DNA from: Mycobacterium sp.
GTDB taxonomy: Bacteria; Actinomycetota; Actinomycetes; Mycobacteriales; Mycobacteriaceae
Length of the DNA stretch: 64,000 nucleotides
Assembly: GCA_025965975.1 (NCBI GenBank)
Contig: JAOPVX010000188.1
Location: 1 to 64,000, forward strand
Direction: 5' to 3'
A program made the position numbers and the translations under genes. This document shows, piece after piece, positions 1-9,069 of the stretch; the first letter of the stretch is position 1, and each line of letters begins with the position of its first letter. The notes beneath the pieces were generated by a model, which saw only the letters and a list, made by a program, of their open reading frames with translations, did no database searches and was not told the origin of the DNA.

Positions 1-1314
1 TCCATTCCCGTCGGGCCTTTCGTGGTCGACGGTGAGCATGCCGGCTACGCCAGACCCGCGCGATCGGTTGGCGCGGACGAAGCCGCATGGGCGACACGAC
101 CTACCGTCGCCTCGTCGGCAGGTGGCCCGGCAGACCGGCCGTTTGAGGGCATGCGGATCCTTGACCTCGGCGTCATCGTGGCAGGCGGGGAGCTGGGCCG
201 GCTGTTCGCCGACCTCGGTGCGGAGGTCATCAAGATCGAGAGCGCCGCATATCCCGACGGACTGCGCCAGACGCCGCCGGGCCAGGTGATGAGCAGGTCG
301 TGGGCGTTGACCCACCGCAACGAGTACAGCATGGGCCTTGACCTGCGGCATCCGTCGGGCGCCGAGATATTTCAGAAACTGGTCGCAGGTGCCGACGCGG
401 TGCTCGCCAACTTCAAGCCGGGAACGCTTTCCTCGCTCGGGTTTTCCTACCAGCGGATGCAGGAGCTCAACCCGCGCATCGTGCTCGCCGAGAGCAGCGC
501 GTTCGGAGCCACCGGCCCGTGGAGCGAGCGGATGGGCTACGGCCCGCTGGTGCGCGCCACCACCGGTGTCACCTGGCTGTGGACCTCCGAAGACACTGAA
601 GCCGCCCCGCGCGGCAGCTTCTATGACGCCACCACCATCTTCCCCGATCACGTCTCGGCCAGGATCACCGCGATCGCCACACTGGCGGCGGTCATCGGCC
701 GTGAGCGCACCGGAACCGGTGCCCACGTGCACATTTCGCAGGCCGAAGCGGCGGTGAACCAACTCGCCACCGCCTATGTCGCCGAGGCCGCCCGCGCCGC
801 GCGCCTGCCGGTGGCCGACGACTCCGCGGTGCATGCGGTCTATCCGTGCGACGGCGACGACGAGTGGTGCGTGATATCGCTGCGGTCAGACGCCGATCGC
901 GTTGCGGTCGCCGCGACGATGGGCCGTGCCGCCCTTCCGCGTGACCGCGCCGAGCTCGTTGCCTCGGTCTCGGAGTGGACATCGAACCGGGACAAGGCCC
1001 TCGTCGCCGATGTGCTGCAGCGCGCGGGAGTCCCCGCCGCGCCGATGAACCGCGCCGTCGATGTGCTGGCCGATCCGCAGATCACCTTCCGAAAGGTGTT
1101 CAGTGACATGACCCATCCGCTCTTTGACGCGCCGATGGCCACCGAGACCGGCCCCGCGCCGTACCTGCACATTCCACCCGCCGAGCTTCGGCCCGCGCCG
1201 ATGCCCGGTGAGCACACCCGCGAGATCTGTCAGAAGCTGCTCGCCCTTGACACCGACGAGACCGATCGACTGATCGCGGAAGGCGTCTTGTTCACTTACC
1301 AAGGGAGGCCATGA
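1..1314 (+). CDS. Family III (CaiB/BaiF) CoA transferase, C-terminal part, cut by window start
   Basis: The reading frame is open to the first base of the window, so the 5' end is missing; the GTG at position 22 is probably internal. The visible protein has the family III CoA-transferase fold: an N-terminal strand-turn (GMRILDLG), the FADLGAEVIKIE segment, the NEYSMGLDL stretch and the NFKPGTLSSLG motif before the active-site region. These enzymes move CoA between carboxylic acids. The leading residues look like an interdomain linker, which suggests the second half of a two-domain protein of roughly 780 residues, as in M. tuberculosis Rv1866 (recalled). It runs straight into an aldehyde dehydrogenase frame with a 1-base overlap and a thiolase-like gene follows, so a role in acyl-CoA catabolism is inferred. 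The substrate is unknown. Confidence 0.85.
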   Translation, partial: SIPVGPFVVDGEHAGYARPARSVGADEAAWATRPTVASSAGGPADRPFEGMRILDLGVIVAGGELGRLFADLGAEVIKIESAAYPDGLRQTPPGQVMSRSWALTHRNEYSMGLDLRHPSGAEIFQKLVAGADAVLANFKPGTLSSLGFSYQRMQELNPRIVLAESSAFGATGPWSERMGYGPLVRATTGVTWLWTSEDTEAAPRGSFYDATTIFPDHVSARITAIATLAAVIGRERTGTGAHVHISQAEAAVNQLATAYVAEAARAARLPVADDSAVHAVYPCDGDDEWCVISLRSDADRVAVAATMGRAALPRDRAELVASVSEWTSNRDKALVADVLQRAGVPAAPMNRAVDVLADPQITFRKVFSDMTHPLFDAPMATETGPAPYLHIPPAELRPAPMPGEHTREICQKLLALDTDETDRLIAEGVLFTYQGRP

Positions 1315-2738
1315 TGGCGCGGTTGTTCATCGGCGGGGAATTCCGCGAAGCCGACAAGGTCGAGCCGTTATCGAGGCGGCGACCGGTGACCCGCTCGGCG
1401 ACGGCTCGGCCGCAACGGAATCCGAGATCGATGACGCCGTGGCCGCGGCCCGCTCGGCATTGGACGGCTGGCGCTCGACCCCGGCAGCCGAGCGAGCCGA
1501 CATGCTCAATCGGCTCGCGGATGCTCTTGCGGCGCGGGCCGCGGACACCAACCAGCTGTGCACCCGCGAGAACGGCATGCCGATCCGGTTGTCGCGCGGC
1601 GCCAACGGCGTCTTCCCCGCGGCGCTGCTGCGCTACTACGCCGACATGATCGCCAATGCCGAAGACGAAGAGATACGGCCAAGCATGATCGGGCACACCA
1701 TCGTGCGCCGCGAGCCCGTCGGCGTGGTTGGCGCGATCACCCCGTGGAACTATCCCCAGGCGCTGGCGGCCATGAAGATCGCGCCGGGCCTGGCCGCTGG
1801 TGCCGCCATGGTGCTCAAGGCAGCGCCCGAAACCGCCTTGGACGCGCTGATTTACGGTGAGGCCGCGGCCGAGGCGGGCCTGCCGCGCGGGGGTGCTCAA
1901 CATTGTCGCCGGTGGACCGGCCGCCGGTGCACATCTGGTCTCCCATCCCGGCGTGGATAAGGTGGCGTTTACCGGTTCGACGGCGGCAGGCCGGCTGATC
2001 GGCGAGATGTGTGGCAGGTTGATGCGCCCGGTCACCTTGGAATTGGGCGGCAAGTCGGCGGCGATCGTGCTCGACGACGCCGACCTGGACGCGACGATAC
2101 GCGGGCTGAAGTCTGCGTCGTTCGTCAACAACGGGCAGACCTGCTACCTGAATTCGCGCATCCTGGCTCCGCGATCGCGATACGACGAGGTCGTCGATGC
2201 CGTCGCGGCCCTTGCCGAGGGCCTGACCGTCGGCGATCCGCTTGACAAGGCCACCGACATCGGTCCACTGGTCAGCTCACGGCAGCGTGACCGGGTGCTC
2301 AACTACATCGACATCGGCAAATCCGAAGGGGCGAAACTCGTTGCGGGCGGGTCGGTTCCGGCTGACCAGCCGCGCGGCTGGTTCGTCGCACCCACGGTAT
2401 TCGCCAACGTCGACAACCGCGCGCGCATCTCGCAAGAGGAGATCTTCGGCCCGGTGCTCACCGTCATCCCGTACGAGAACGACCGGGACGCCGTCGACAT
2501 CGCCAACGACACCGAGTTCGGCCTTGGCGGATCGGTGTGGTCGACCGACGTCGAGCGGGCCACCAAGATAGCGCGCTCGGTGCGCACCGGCACGATCGGC
2601 ATCAACGACTATCAGATGGACATCGCGGCGCCATTCGGTGGCGTCAAGGCCAGCGGCATCGGCCGCGAGCTCGGCCCGGAGGGGCTTGCCGCCTACCAGA
2701 CCCTCAAATCGATCTACCGGGTCGGCCCGGCAAACTAG
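1314..2738 (+). pseudogene. NAD-dependent aldehyde dehydrogenase with two compensating frameshifts
   Basis: Read across three frames this is a full-length aldehyde dehydrogenase of about 475 residues. Frame one gives MARLFIGGEFREADKVEP; one base is missing near 1366-1369, after which a second frame carries the PWNYPQ segment and the substrate tunnel. An extra G in the G5 run at 1889-1893 returns it to the first frame for GVLNIVAGG, the FTGST cofactor motif, the LELGGKS catalytic glutamate region and the NNGQTCYLNSR region with the catalytic cysteine. The second shift is in a homopolymer, so sequencing error is a real alternative to true inactivation. All conserved motifs remain intact on either side, which argues for a recent or artefactual lesion. 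It lies between the CoA transferase and the thiolase-like gene and probably oxidises an aldehyde intermediate of the same pathway. Confidence 0.85.
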
Positions 2739-2743
2739 AACCC

Positions 2744-4219
2744 ATGCGCATCGACCCCATGACGCCGGTGCTCATCGGCTACGGCCAGGTCAACCAACAC
2801 GACGACCACCCAGGGGTGGAACCCGTTGACCTGATGGTGGCGGCCGCCCGCGCCGCCGCGGATCCACGGGTGCTCGAGGCCATCGACTCGGTGCGCGTGG
2901 TCAACGTGCTGTCCTGGCGCTACCGCGATCCTGGGCTGCTGCTCGCCAAGCGGCTGCGCGCCAAGAACGCCGCGACCCGCTACACCGGAGTCGGCGGCAA
3001 CGTCCCGCAGTCGCTGGTCAACCAGGCGTGCCTGGACATCCGGGCAGGCCGCGCCGACGCGGTGCTGATCGCCGGCGCCGAAACCTGGCGTACCCGAACG
3101 CGATTGCGTGCCAGCGGTGCCAAGCCTGACTGGACGAGTCAAGACGAGTCCGTTCCGATGGCCGAGGGTGCCGACGACGGCGTGCCGATGGCCGGTGCCG
3201 CCGAGATCCGGATCACGTTGGACCGGCCTGCCTACGTCTATCCGATGTTCGAGCAGGCCCTGCGGATCGCTGCGGGCGAGCCCGCGGACGAGCACCTGCG
3301 CCGGATCGGCGAGCTGTGGTCGCAGTTCAGCGGGGTGGCCGCGAAGAACCCGCACGCGTGGAGCCGTGACCCGCTGGCGCCCCACCAGATCTGGCAACCC
3401 AGTCCCCGCAACCGGATGATCAGCTGGCCCTACACCAAGCTGATGAACTCCAACAACATGGTCGACCAGGGCGCGGCGCTGGTGCTCGCCTCGGTCGATA
3501 AGGCGACCCATCTGCAGATTCCTTCGGACCGCTGGGTTTTCCCGTACGCGGGCACCGACTCGCACGACACCTATGCCATTGGCGAGCGGGAGGAGTTCTA
3601 CCGCTCGCCTGCGATCAGGATCGCGGGGGAGCGGGCGCTGCAACTGGCCGGCCTTGGCGTCGACGACGTCGACTTGATCGACGTCTACTCATGCTTCCCG
3701 TCCGCGGTGCAGGTGGCGGCCAACGAATTGGGGCTGCCGGTCGGCGACCCGAGCCGGCCGCTGACGGTCACCGGCGGCCTTACCTTCGCCGGCGGACCGT
3801 GGAACAACTACGTCACCCACTCGATCGCCACGATGGCCGAGCGACTGGTCGCCAAACCCGGCCTGCGCGGATTCATCACCGCCAACGGCGGGTACCTGAC
3901 CAAGCACAGTTTCGGCGTGTACGGCACGGAGCCACCGAGCCACGAGTTCCGTTGGGAAGACGTGCAATCCGAGGTGGATCGAGAGCCGACCCGCGCCGCT
4001 GCAGTCGAGTGGTCGGGTGTCGGCACCGTTGAGTCGTGGACCACGCCGTTCAACAGGACCGGTACCGCCGAAAAGGCTTTCCTCGCCGTGCGCACCCCCG
4101 ACGACTCACGGGTGCTCGCGGTGATCCCCGATCCTGCGGAGGCCGACGCGACCATTCGCGACGACATCGCGGGCGCCAAGGTGCAGGTCAACGCCGACGG
4201 CACCGCGACACTGCGTTAG
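2744..4219 (+). CDS. Thiolase-like acetyl-CoA acetyltransferase (TLP1 / Rv1867-like)
   Basis: A 491-residue thiolase-superfamily protein starting at the ATG just after the dehydrogenase stop. It begins MRIDPMTPVLIGYGQV and has the thiolase core with the DVIDVYSCF-like DLIDVYSCFPSAVQ segment, followed by a C-terminal extension (about residues 400-491) resembling the extra OB-fold-like domain of mycobacterial thiolase-like protein type 1. Length and order match Rv1867 (about 494 residues, recalled). Such proteins bind acyl-CoA or lipid and may not be classical thiolases. The gene is downstream of the CoA transferase and aldehyde dehydrogenase, in the same direction and closely spaced. It converges on the SDR gene with a 4-base overlap of stop regions. 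Confidence 0.85.
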   Translation: MRIDPMTPVLIGYGQVNQHDDHPGVEPVDLMVAAARAAADPRVLEAIDSVRVVNVLSWRYRDPGLLLAKRLRAKNAATRYTGVGGNVPQSLVNQACLDIRAGRADAVLIAGAETWRTRTRLRASGAKPDWTSQDESVPMAEGADDGVPMAGAAEIRITLDRPAYVYPMFEQALRIAAGEPADEHLRRIGELWSQFSGVAAKNPHAWSRDPLAPHQIWQPSPRNRMISWPYTKLMNSNNMVDQGAALVLASVDKATHLQIPSDRWVFPYAGTDSHDTYAIGEREEFYRSPAIRIAGERALQLAGLGVDDVDLIDVYSCFPSAVQVAANELGLPVGDPSRPLTVTGGLTFAGGPWNNYVTHSIATMAERLVAKPGLRGFITANGGYLTKHSFGVYGTEPPSHEFRWEDVQSEVDREPTRAAAVEWSGVGTVESWTTPFNRTGTAEKAFLAVRTPDDSRVLAVIPDPAEADATIRDDIAGAKVQVNADGTATLR

Positions 4220-5010
4220 AGAAGGTCGGCAAGCAGGCCGTCCACCCGCCGGCGCACCACCGCCTCCGTACCGGGTCCGACGATGGCGTGCACCCGGTCG
4301 GCCTCGACGGCTTCGATGGCGGCCTGCGCCACCACCGCGGGGCTGATCGCGCCGGCCGGCATGCCGCCGACGTCGTCGGGCGTCGCGGCCGCACCCGGCG
4401 GAACGAGCCTCGCCGAATTGGCGCCCAGCGGGGTGTCCACCATTCCGGGGCACAGCACCGTCGCTCCCAAAAGTGCTGACACCGAGCGCAGTTCGGCGTT
4501 CAGCGTCTCGGTCAGCCCGACGACCGCATGCATGGTCGCATTGTAGGGCGCCAGCGTCGGCAGCGGCATCAACCCGCCGGCCGACGCGGTGTTCAGGAAG
4601 TGGCCGCAGCCTTGCGCGATGAGCAGCGGCGCAAAGGTGCGCACGCCGTTGACCACACCCATCAGCTTGACGTCGATCAGCCAGCGCCACGTCCCTTGTC
4701 GCTGTTCCCACGTCGGCGCCTGTTCACACACCACCCCGGCGTTGTTGCAGACGAGATCGACGCGGCCGAACCGTTCGACGGTTTCATCGGCCAGCGCGTC
4801 CACGTCCGCATCGACGCTGACGTCGGCCCGCACTCCCGCAGCCCGGCCCGGTTGACCCGACAGCGCGTCGACGACGACGGGGATCGCATCCTCCCGGATG
4901 TCGGCGATCATCACGTTCACGCCGCGCCGCACCAACGCTTCGGCGATCGCGAAACCGATGCCGCTGGTCGCGCCGGTCACCACGGCGACCTGTCCCGTTT
5001 CGATCCTCAT
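4216..5010 (-). CDS. Short-chain dehydrogenase/reductase lacking the catalytic lysine
   Basis: A 264-residue classical SDR. The nucleotide-binding glycine motif TGATSGIG is at residues 12-19, the NNAG motif at 89-92, the catalytic serine at about 143 and the catalytic tyrosine at 156. The expected YxxxK reads YNATM, so position 160 is methionine (ATG) rather than lysine (AAG), a one-base difference. Without the lysine the usual proton relay and ribose contact are lost, so the protein may be a poor dehydrogenase or have another role; this is inference. The rest of the fold is intact, with no stop or frameshift. The gene is followed at 18 bases on its 5' side by the lipoprotein gene and converges on the thiolase-like gene. 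Confidence 0.88.
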   Translation of the reverse strand: MRIETGQVAVVTGATSGIGFAIAEALVRRGVNVMIADIREDAIPVVVDALSGQPGRAAGVRADVSVDADVDALADETVERFGRVDLVCNNAGVVCEQAPTWEQRQGTWRWLIDVKLMGVVNGVRTFAPLLIAQGCGHFLNTASAGGLMPLPTLAPYNATMHAVVGLTETLNAELRSVSALLGATVLCPGMVDTPLGANSARLVPPGAAATPDDVGGMPAGAISPAVVAQAAIEAVEADRVHAIVGPGTEAVVRRRVDGLLADLL

Positions 5011-5027
5011 GCCGGTCTCCTCGACGG

Positions 5028-5633
5028 TTAGGGCGCGTTGGCGGGTACGTCCGTGTATTGCGGCGTATATCCCCGCGCGGAGAAGGTGAAGCCCTTACCA
5101 CTCGTTTCGCTCCGACAGGACACGCCGGACTCCTGCACGTTGCAGCGAAATCCGGCCGCCGCCAGGATCTTGTTGAACTGCAACGCGTTGGCGGGGCCTG
5201 GCACCAGCCAGAACTCCGGCTGCCCAAGCGCGACGAACTGCGGATCACCGTCGGGGTCGACGACGATCGCGTTCGGTGTGGTGGCGTGCGCAGTGGCGTC
5301 GGGCACGGAATCGGGTTCACCGGCGATGCCGAGGCCGGATTGCCAGCTGCTCGACGCCTGACAGCCCGCCTTGGCGCGCGTCAGAATCGCGCACCGCCAC
5401 TTGCCGCTAGGGGTGGTGAAGTAGTAGCCGGTGACGTCGCCGACGTGCGCGACGTAGTCGAACGCATTGACGAGGTGCACGTTGCTTGACGGTGCCGGCG
5501 CCGCTGTCGATGGGGCGGCGGCGCTGTGGGCCGGCGACTCCGACGTGTTGACGATGCGTTCTCCCGAGCAGCCCGCAATGGCCAGCATCGCGACGGCCAC
5601 CGCCGGGAGCGCGGCCAGGTTTCGGCGGATCAA
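5028..5633 (-). CDS. Putative secreted lipoprotein
   Basis: About 201 residues if translation begins at the TTG that overlaps the reductase stop (TTGA). This start gives a good lipoprotein signal: two arginines, a hydrophobic stretch and a lipobox IAGC at about residues 19-22. A Ser/Ala/Pro-rich linker follows, then a globular domain with paired cysteines and the motifs GKWRCAI and FRCNVQESGVSC, as in several uncharacterised mycobacterial surface proteins. The protein is therefore predicted to be exported and anchored in the cell envelope. Longer upstream starts exist but lie inside the reductase gene. The tight overlap suggests translational coupling to the reductase. Function is unknown. 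Confidence 0.7.
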   Translation of the reverse strand: MIRRNLAALPAVAVAMLAIAGCSGERIVNTSESPAHSAAAPSTAAPAPSSNVHLVNAFDYVAHVGDVTGYYFTTPSGKWRCAILTRAKAGCQASSSWQSGLGIAGEPDSVPDATAHATTPNAIVVDPDGDPQFVALGQPEFWLVPGPANALQFNKILAAAGFRCNVQESGVSCRSETSGKGFTFSARGYTPQYTDVPANAP

Positions 5634-6856
5634 GCGGAAGCCAATGGCTGCTGCGGGTCGGCCAACCGATCGGGGTCGACGGGGGTGCGGGACCGGATGA
5701 GCGACTTGACGTCGTCGAGCACGTCCCAGATGTTGACGTTCATCCCTGCCAGCACCCGGTTGTCCCGGTCCAGCCAGAACGCCACGAACTCGCGACCGTC
5801 CACGTTGCCGCGGAAGACCACGCGCTCGTAGTGGGGTGCGTGACCGGTGTACTCCATGCCGAGGTCGTACTGATCGGTGAAGAAGTAGGGCAGTTCGGTG
5901 TATTCCTGTGGCTTTTCCAGCATGCCCGCCGCAGCGACCGCGGGCTGCTTGAGCGCGTTGGCCCAATGCTCGGTGCGGATGCGCATGCCGAACAGCGGGT
6001 GCTCGGCCGCGGCGATGTCACCGACGGCGAAGATGTCGGGGTCGCTGGTGCGCAGCGACGAATCAACCAGCACGCCGCCGTCGCCGAGGGCCAGACCCGC
6101 TTGTTCGGCCAGCGCGGTGTTGGCCGCCGCGCCGACCGCGACCAGCACGGCGTCGGCGTCGACGGTGGACCCGTCGCCGAGCTTGAGCCCGGTCGCTTTG
6201 CCGCCGGCAGTGGTGATTTCCTGCACGGATGTTCCCAGCCGAAGGTCGACGCCGTGTTGGCGGTGTAGCGCGGCGAACACCTCGCCGACCTCGCGGCCGA
6301 GCGCGGCCATCAGCGGCAGCTCCGCCATTTCGACGACCGTGACGTTGACGCCGCGGTCTCGGGCGCCTGCTGCGACCTCGAGGCCGATCCACCCGCCGCC
6401 GACGACGGCCAGCGAAGAACCTTCGGCCAGTGCCGAATTCAGTGCATCGGCATCGTCGACGGTGCGCAGGAAGTGCACGCCCTCGGCGTCTGCGCCGGGG
6501 ATCGGCGGCCGGCGCGGCTGCGAGCCGGTGGCCAGCAGCAGCTTGTCATAGCGCACGGCGCTGCCGTCGGGCAGTGAGACGGTGTGGGCGCGCGGATCGA
6601 TCGCGGACACCTCCGTGCCGAGCTGCAGCTCGACGTGGTGGTCGCGGTACCAGGCGGACGAGGCGACGGTGAAGTCACCGAGTTCCTTCTTTCCTGCCAG
6701 GTACTCCTTGGACAGCGGGGGACGCTCGTATGGCAGATGTTCCTCTGCGGCAAACAATACGACGTGACCGTCGAAATCCTTGTCGCGCAATGCTTCTGCG
6801 GCCTTGGCACCGGCGAGGCCGCCGCCGACGATGGCAAAGGTGGACGACGTTGTCAT
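5630..6856 (-). CDS. FAD-dependent NAD(P)H oxidoreductase, ferredoxin reductase type (Rv1869c-like)
   Basis: A 408-residue flavoprotein starting at the ATG of MTTSSTFAIVGGG. It has the N-terminal FAD-binding GGGLAG motif at about residues 11-16, the ATGSQPRRP segment, a second Rossmann motif VVGGGWIGLEVA for NAD(P)H, the FAVGDIA FAD contact, and a reductase C-terminal domain. Such enzymes pass electrons from NAD(P)H to ferredoxins, rubredoxins or P450 partners. Size and position next to the lldD2 neighbourhood match Rv1869c (recalled). No ferredoxin gene is adjacent; the Bfd and P450 in this window are far away. The stop overlaps the TTG start of the lipoprotein gene. Confidence 0.88.
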   Translation of the reverse strand: MTTSSTFAIVGGGLAGAKAAEALRDKDFDGHVVLFAAEEHLPYERPPLSKEYLAGKKELGDFTVASSAWYRDHHVELQLGTEVSAIDPRAHTVSLPDGSAVRYDKLLLATGSQPRRPPIPGADAEGVHFLRTVDDADALNSALAEGSSLAVVGGGWIGLEVAAGARDRGVNVTVVEMAELPLMAALGREVGEVFAALHRQHGVDLRLGTSVQEITTAGGKATGLKLGDGSTVDADAVLVAVGAAANTALAEQAGLALGDGGVLVDSSLRTSDPDIFAVGDIAAAEHPLFGMRIRTEHWANALKQPAVAAAGMLEKPQEYTELPYFFTDQYDLGMEYTGHAPHYERVVFRGNVDGREFVAFWLDRDNRVLAGMNVNIWDVLDDVKSLIRSRTPVDPDRLADPQQPLASA

Positions 6857-6925
6857 GTCGTGGAAGCCTACTCGCACGAAGTTGTCACCGGGGCAAGGAT
6901 GGGTGCGGGCTGCTGCATCGCCGCT

Positions 6926-7660
6926 TCAGCCGACCCGCGCCGACAGCAACTCCTTGAGCTTCCTGGCGTTGCGGATGGCGTGTCCACCGAGGTCGTTGTT
7001 GAAGTAGACGAGCACCCGTCGGCCTTCTGTATGCCATTCGCAGATGCGGTCGGCCCACTGGCGCAACTCGTCGTCGGGGTATGACCCGGCGTACATGGAA
7101 TCCTGGGAGGGTCCATGCATCCGGATGTATGCGAGGCCGCTGGTTGCCCTCGGGATGCATCGCATCGCTGCGCCGCTCATGACCACGTATGCGGTGTGGT
7201 GTCGTTCAAGCATGGCGTAGACGGCGGGGTCGTCCCACGACGGATGGCGCAGCTCCATCGCCACTGGAATCGAGTCGGGCATCACGCTCAAGAAGTGGTC
7301 GAGCCGCGCGTCGTCACGTTCCATCGCCGGATGCGGCTGTACGAGCAGCGCTTCGCGCCGACCGCCCAGCGCGGTCCAGCACCGCTCGAACCGCTCTACC
7401 CATGGTTCCGGTGAACCCAACCGCCGGAAGTGCGTCAGCCCGCGATGCGCCTTGACCGACATCGTGAAGCCGTCGGGCAGCCGCTCTCGCCAGCCGGCGA
7501 ACGTGGCGTCTTTGGGCCAGCCGTAGAAACTGGCGTTGAGCTCGACGGTATCGAACTCCTCGACATAACGGGCCAGTCGCTTGGCGACCGGCAGGCCGGG
7601 CCGATACAGCACGTCGGCCCAGTGGTCGTAGGACCACCCCGAGGTGCCGATTCGGATCAT
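6926..7660 (-). CDS. DUF72 family protein
   Basis: A 244-residue DUF72 protein. It opens with RIGTSGWSY, the signature start of the family, and has VELNASFYGWP and the PVAMELRHPSW segment; it ends with VYFNNDLGGHAIRNA, also typical. The family has a TIM-barrel fold related to endonuclease IV, but no biochemical role is established. The gene lies between the reductase and the TfoX-like gene on the same strand, with about 70 bases before the reductase start and 35 bases after the TfoX stop, so co-transcription is possible. Confidence 0.9.
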   Translation of the reverse strand: MIRIGTSGWSYDHWADVLYRPGLPVAKRLARYVEEFDTVELNASFYGWPKDATFAGWRERLPDGFTMSVKAHRGLTHFRRLGSPEPWVERFERCWTALGGRREALLVQPHPAMERDDARLDHFLSVMPDSIPVAMELRHPSWDDPAVYAMLERHHTAYVVMSGAAMRCIPRATSGLAYIRMHGPSQDSMYAGSYPDDELRQWADRICEWHTEGRRVLVYFNNDLGGHAIRNARKLKELLSARVG

Positions 7661-7695
7661 CGTTACTGGCTAGCCCCTGCCTGCCTGCCGAAAAC

Positions 7696-8028
7696 CTATT
7701 TGGCCGGCAGGCTGTTGGCGTAGCCGACGCCGCGGGTGACCCAGGCCTGCAGCTGGCGTTTGGTCTTGACGCCGTCGGGCGAGACCCGTAGCCAACCGCG
7801 TGTCTCGCGGCCGGCCATCACCATCGGCTCGACGTGGTCGCGCGCCAGCAGTTTCTCTGTCTCGTCGGGCGGCACCCTTACCATCAGCCCGCCGCGGCCG
7901 CTGGCGGCCACCGACATGTTGCCGTTGATCAGGAACGCCAGCCCGCCGAACATCCGCTTTTCCTCGACGCCGCGTTCGGCGGAGATGAGTTCGCGAATCC
8001 GGTCAGCCAGGTGTTCGTCGTAGGCCAT
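7696..8028 (-). CDS. TfoX/Sxy N-terminal domain protein
   Basis: A 110-residue single-domain protein similar to the TfoX N-terminal domain, with the family landmarks EKRMFGGLAFLINGNM and a terminal helix ending in YANSLPAK. In proteobacteria TfoX regulates competence, but the many short actinobacterial members have no known function, and no competence genes lie nearby. It sits 15 bases downstream of the LLM oxidoreductase stop on the same strand, suggesting a lon-LLM-TfoX transcription unit. The start is the first ATG in frame. Confidence 0.85.
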   Translation of the reverse strand: MAYDEHLADRIRELISAERGVEEKRMFGGLAFLINGNMSVAASGRGGLMVRVPPDETEKLLARDHVEPMVMAGRETRGWLRVSPDGVKTKRQLQAWVTRGVGYANSLPAK

Positions 8029-8043
8029 GATGCGACGGTATCG

Positions 8044-9066
8044 CTACCGGGCTGGTGTCCAGCCCAGCTTGGGTCCGAGCTTTTCGGCCATGTCGGTGAC
8101 GATCTGCGCGTAATCGGCCTCGTCGAAGGTGAATGGCAGTGCGAACGCGACCTCGTCGGCCCGCTGAAAGCCGGCGTGCGCGTATAGCGCGTCGGCAAGT
8201 TCGTCGGAGCTGCCGACGTAGTCGGGGGAGAAGAGCATGCCGCGCGGGCCCTGCGGTGTCTTGGTCCGCTCGAAGCGTGTCGCCGCATACGCGCGGTACT
8301 TCTCGATCTGCGCCCGAGAAGCCGAATCGGTGGGGATGACCACTAGGCCGTGGGAGACCCTTGCGGTTTCCGGTTGCGGGTGATGTGCGCGGAACGCGTC
8401 GATGTACTCGGCCTGAATGGTCGCGAAGTCACGCGACTCAGTGCCTTCGATGCTGACCACCGAGCTGGTCAGGTAGTTGATGCCCTGCTGGCCGGCCCAG
8501 ATCGCCGACGACAGCCCGCCGCCGTACCAGACGCGCGAGGCCAGCCCCGGCGAGTGCGGCTGCACCCGACGGGAGAATTGCTCGATTCCGACGGTGCCCT
8601 CGAAGTCGCTGACCGGATCGCCGCGCAGGCACTCCAAGAGGCGCTGCACCCGATCCTTCGAGAAGTTCTCCAGCTCGTGGGTTTCCGGGTACAGCTTGGT
8701 CTTGAAGTGGTCGTAGTTGATGGGCACGCCGACCGACACTCCCGGGTTGATCCGACCGCCCGACAGGACGTCAACGGTGGCCAGGTCCTCGGCCAGTCGA
8801 AGCGGGTTCTCCAGGCCCAGCGGGATCACTGCGGTGCCCAGTGCGATGCGGCTGGTTCGCTGAGTGGCCGCCGCCAGGATGGCGATCGGCGACGAGATAC
8901 CCGGCTGCAAATGCCGGTGGCGCAGCCAGACGCTGTCGAAGCCGAGCGCTTCGGCACGCTCGATCATCGACAGCGTCTGCTCGTGCCCGGGTCCCGGGTC
9001 GGCCTCGTCGAATCGGCCGATGGTCAGGAACCCGAGCTTGCGCAACGGCTTTCCCCGCCCTGGCAC
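8044..9066 (-). CDS. LLM-class flavin-dependent oxidoreductase
   Basis: A 340-residue luciferase-like monooxygenase fold protein, starting at GTG. Recognisable parts are KLGFLTIGRF at the N-terminus, the AEALGFDSVWLRH segment, the IALGTAVIPL strand and LSGGRINPGVSVG. Members use FMN or F420 as cofactor; which one is used here cannot be told by eye. The gene lies only 3 bases after the lon stop and 15 bases before the TfoX-like gene, so it is probably transcribed from the lon promoter. Substrate is unknown. Confidence 0.88.
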   Translation of the reverse strand: MPGRGKPLRKLGFLTIGRFDEADPGPGHEQTLSMIERAEALGFDSVWLRHRHLQPGISSPIAILAAATQRTSRIALGTAVIPLGLENPLRLAEDLATVDVLSGGRINPGVSVGVPINYDHFKTKLYPETHELENFSKDRVQRLLECLRGDPVSDFEGTVGIEQFSRRVQPHSPGLASRVWYGGGLSSAIWAGQQGINYLTSSVVSIEGTESRDFATIQAEYIDAFRAHHPQPETARVSHGLVVIPTDSASRAQIEKYRAYAATRFERTKTPQGPRGMLFSPDYVGSSDELADALYAHAGFQRADEVAFALPFTFDEADYAQIVTDMAEKLGPKLGWTPAR

Positions 9067-9069
9067 GGA

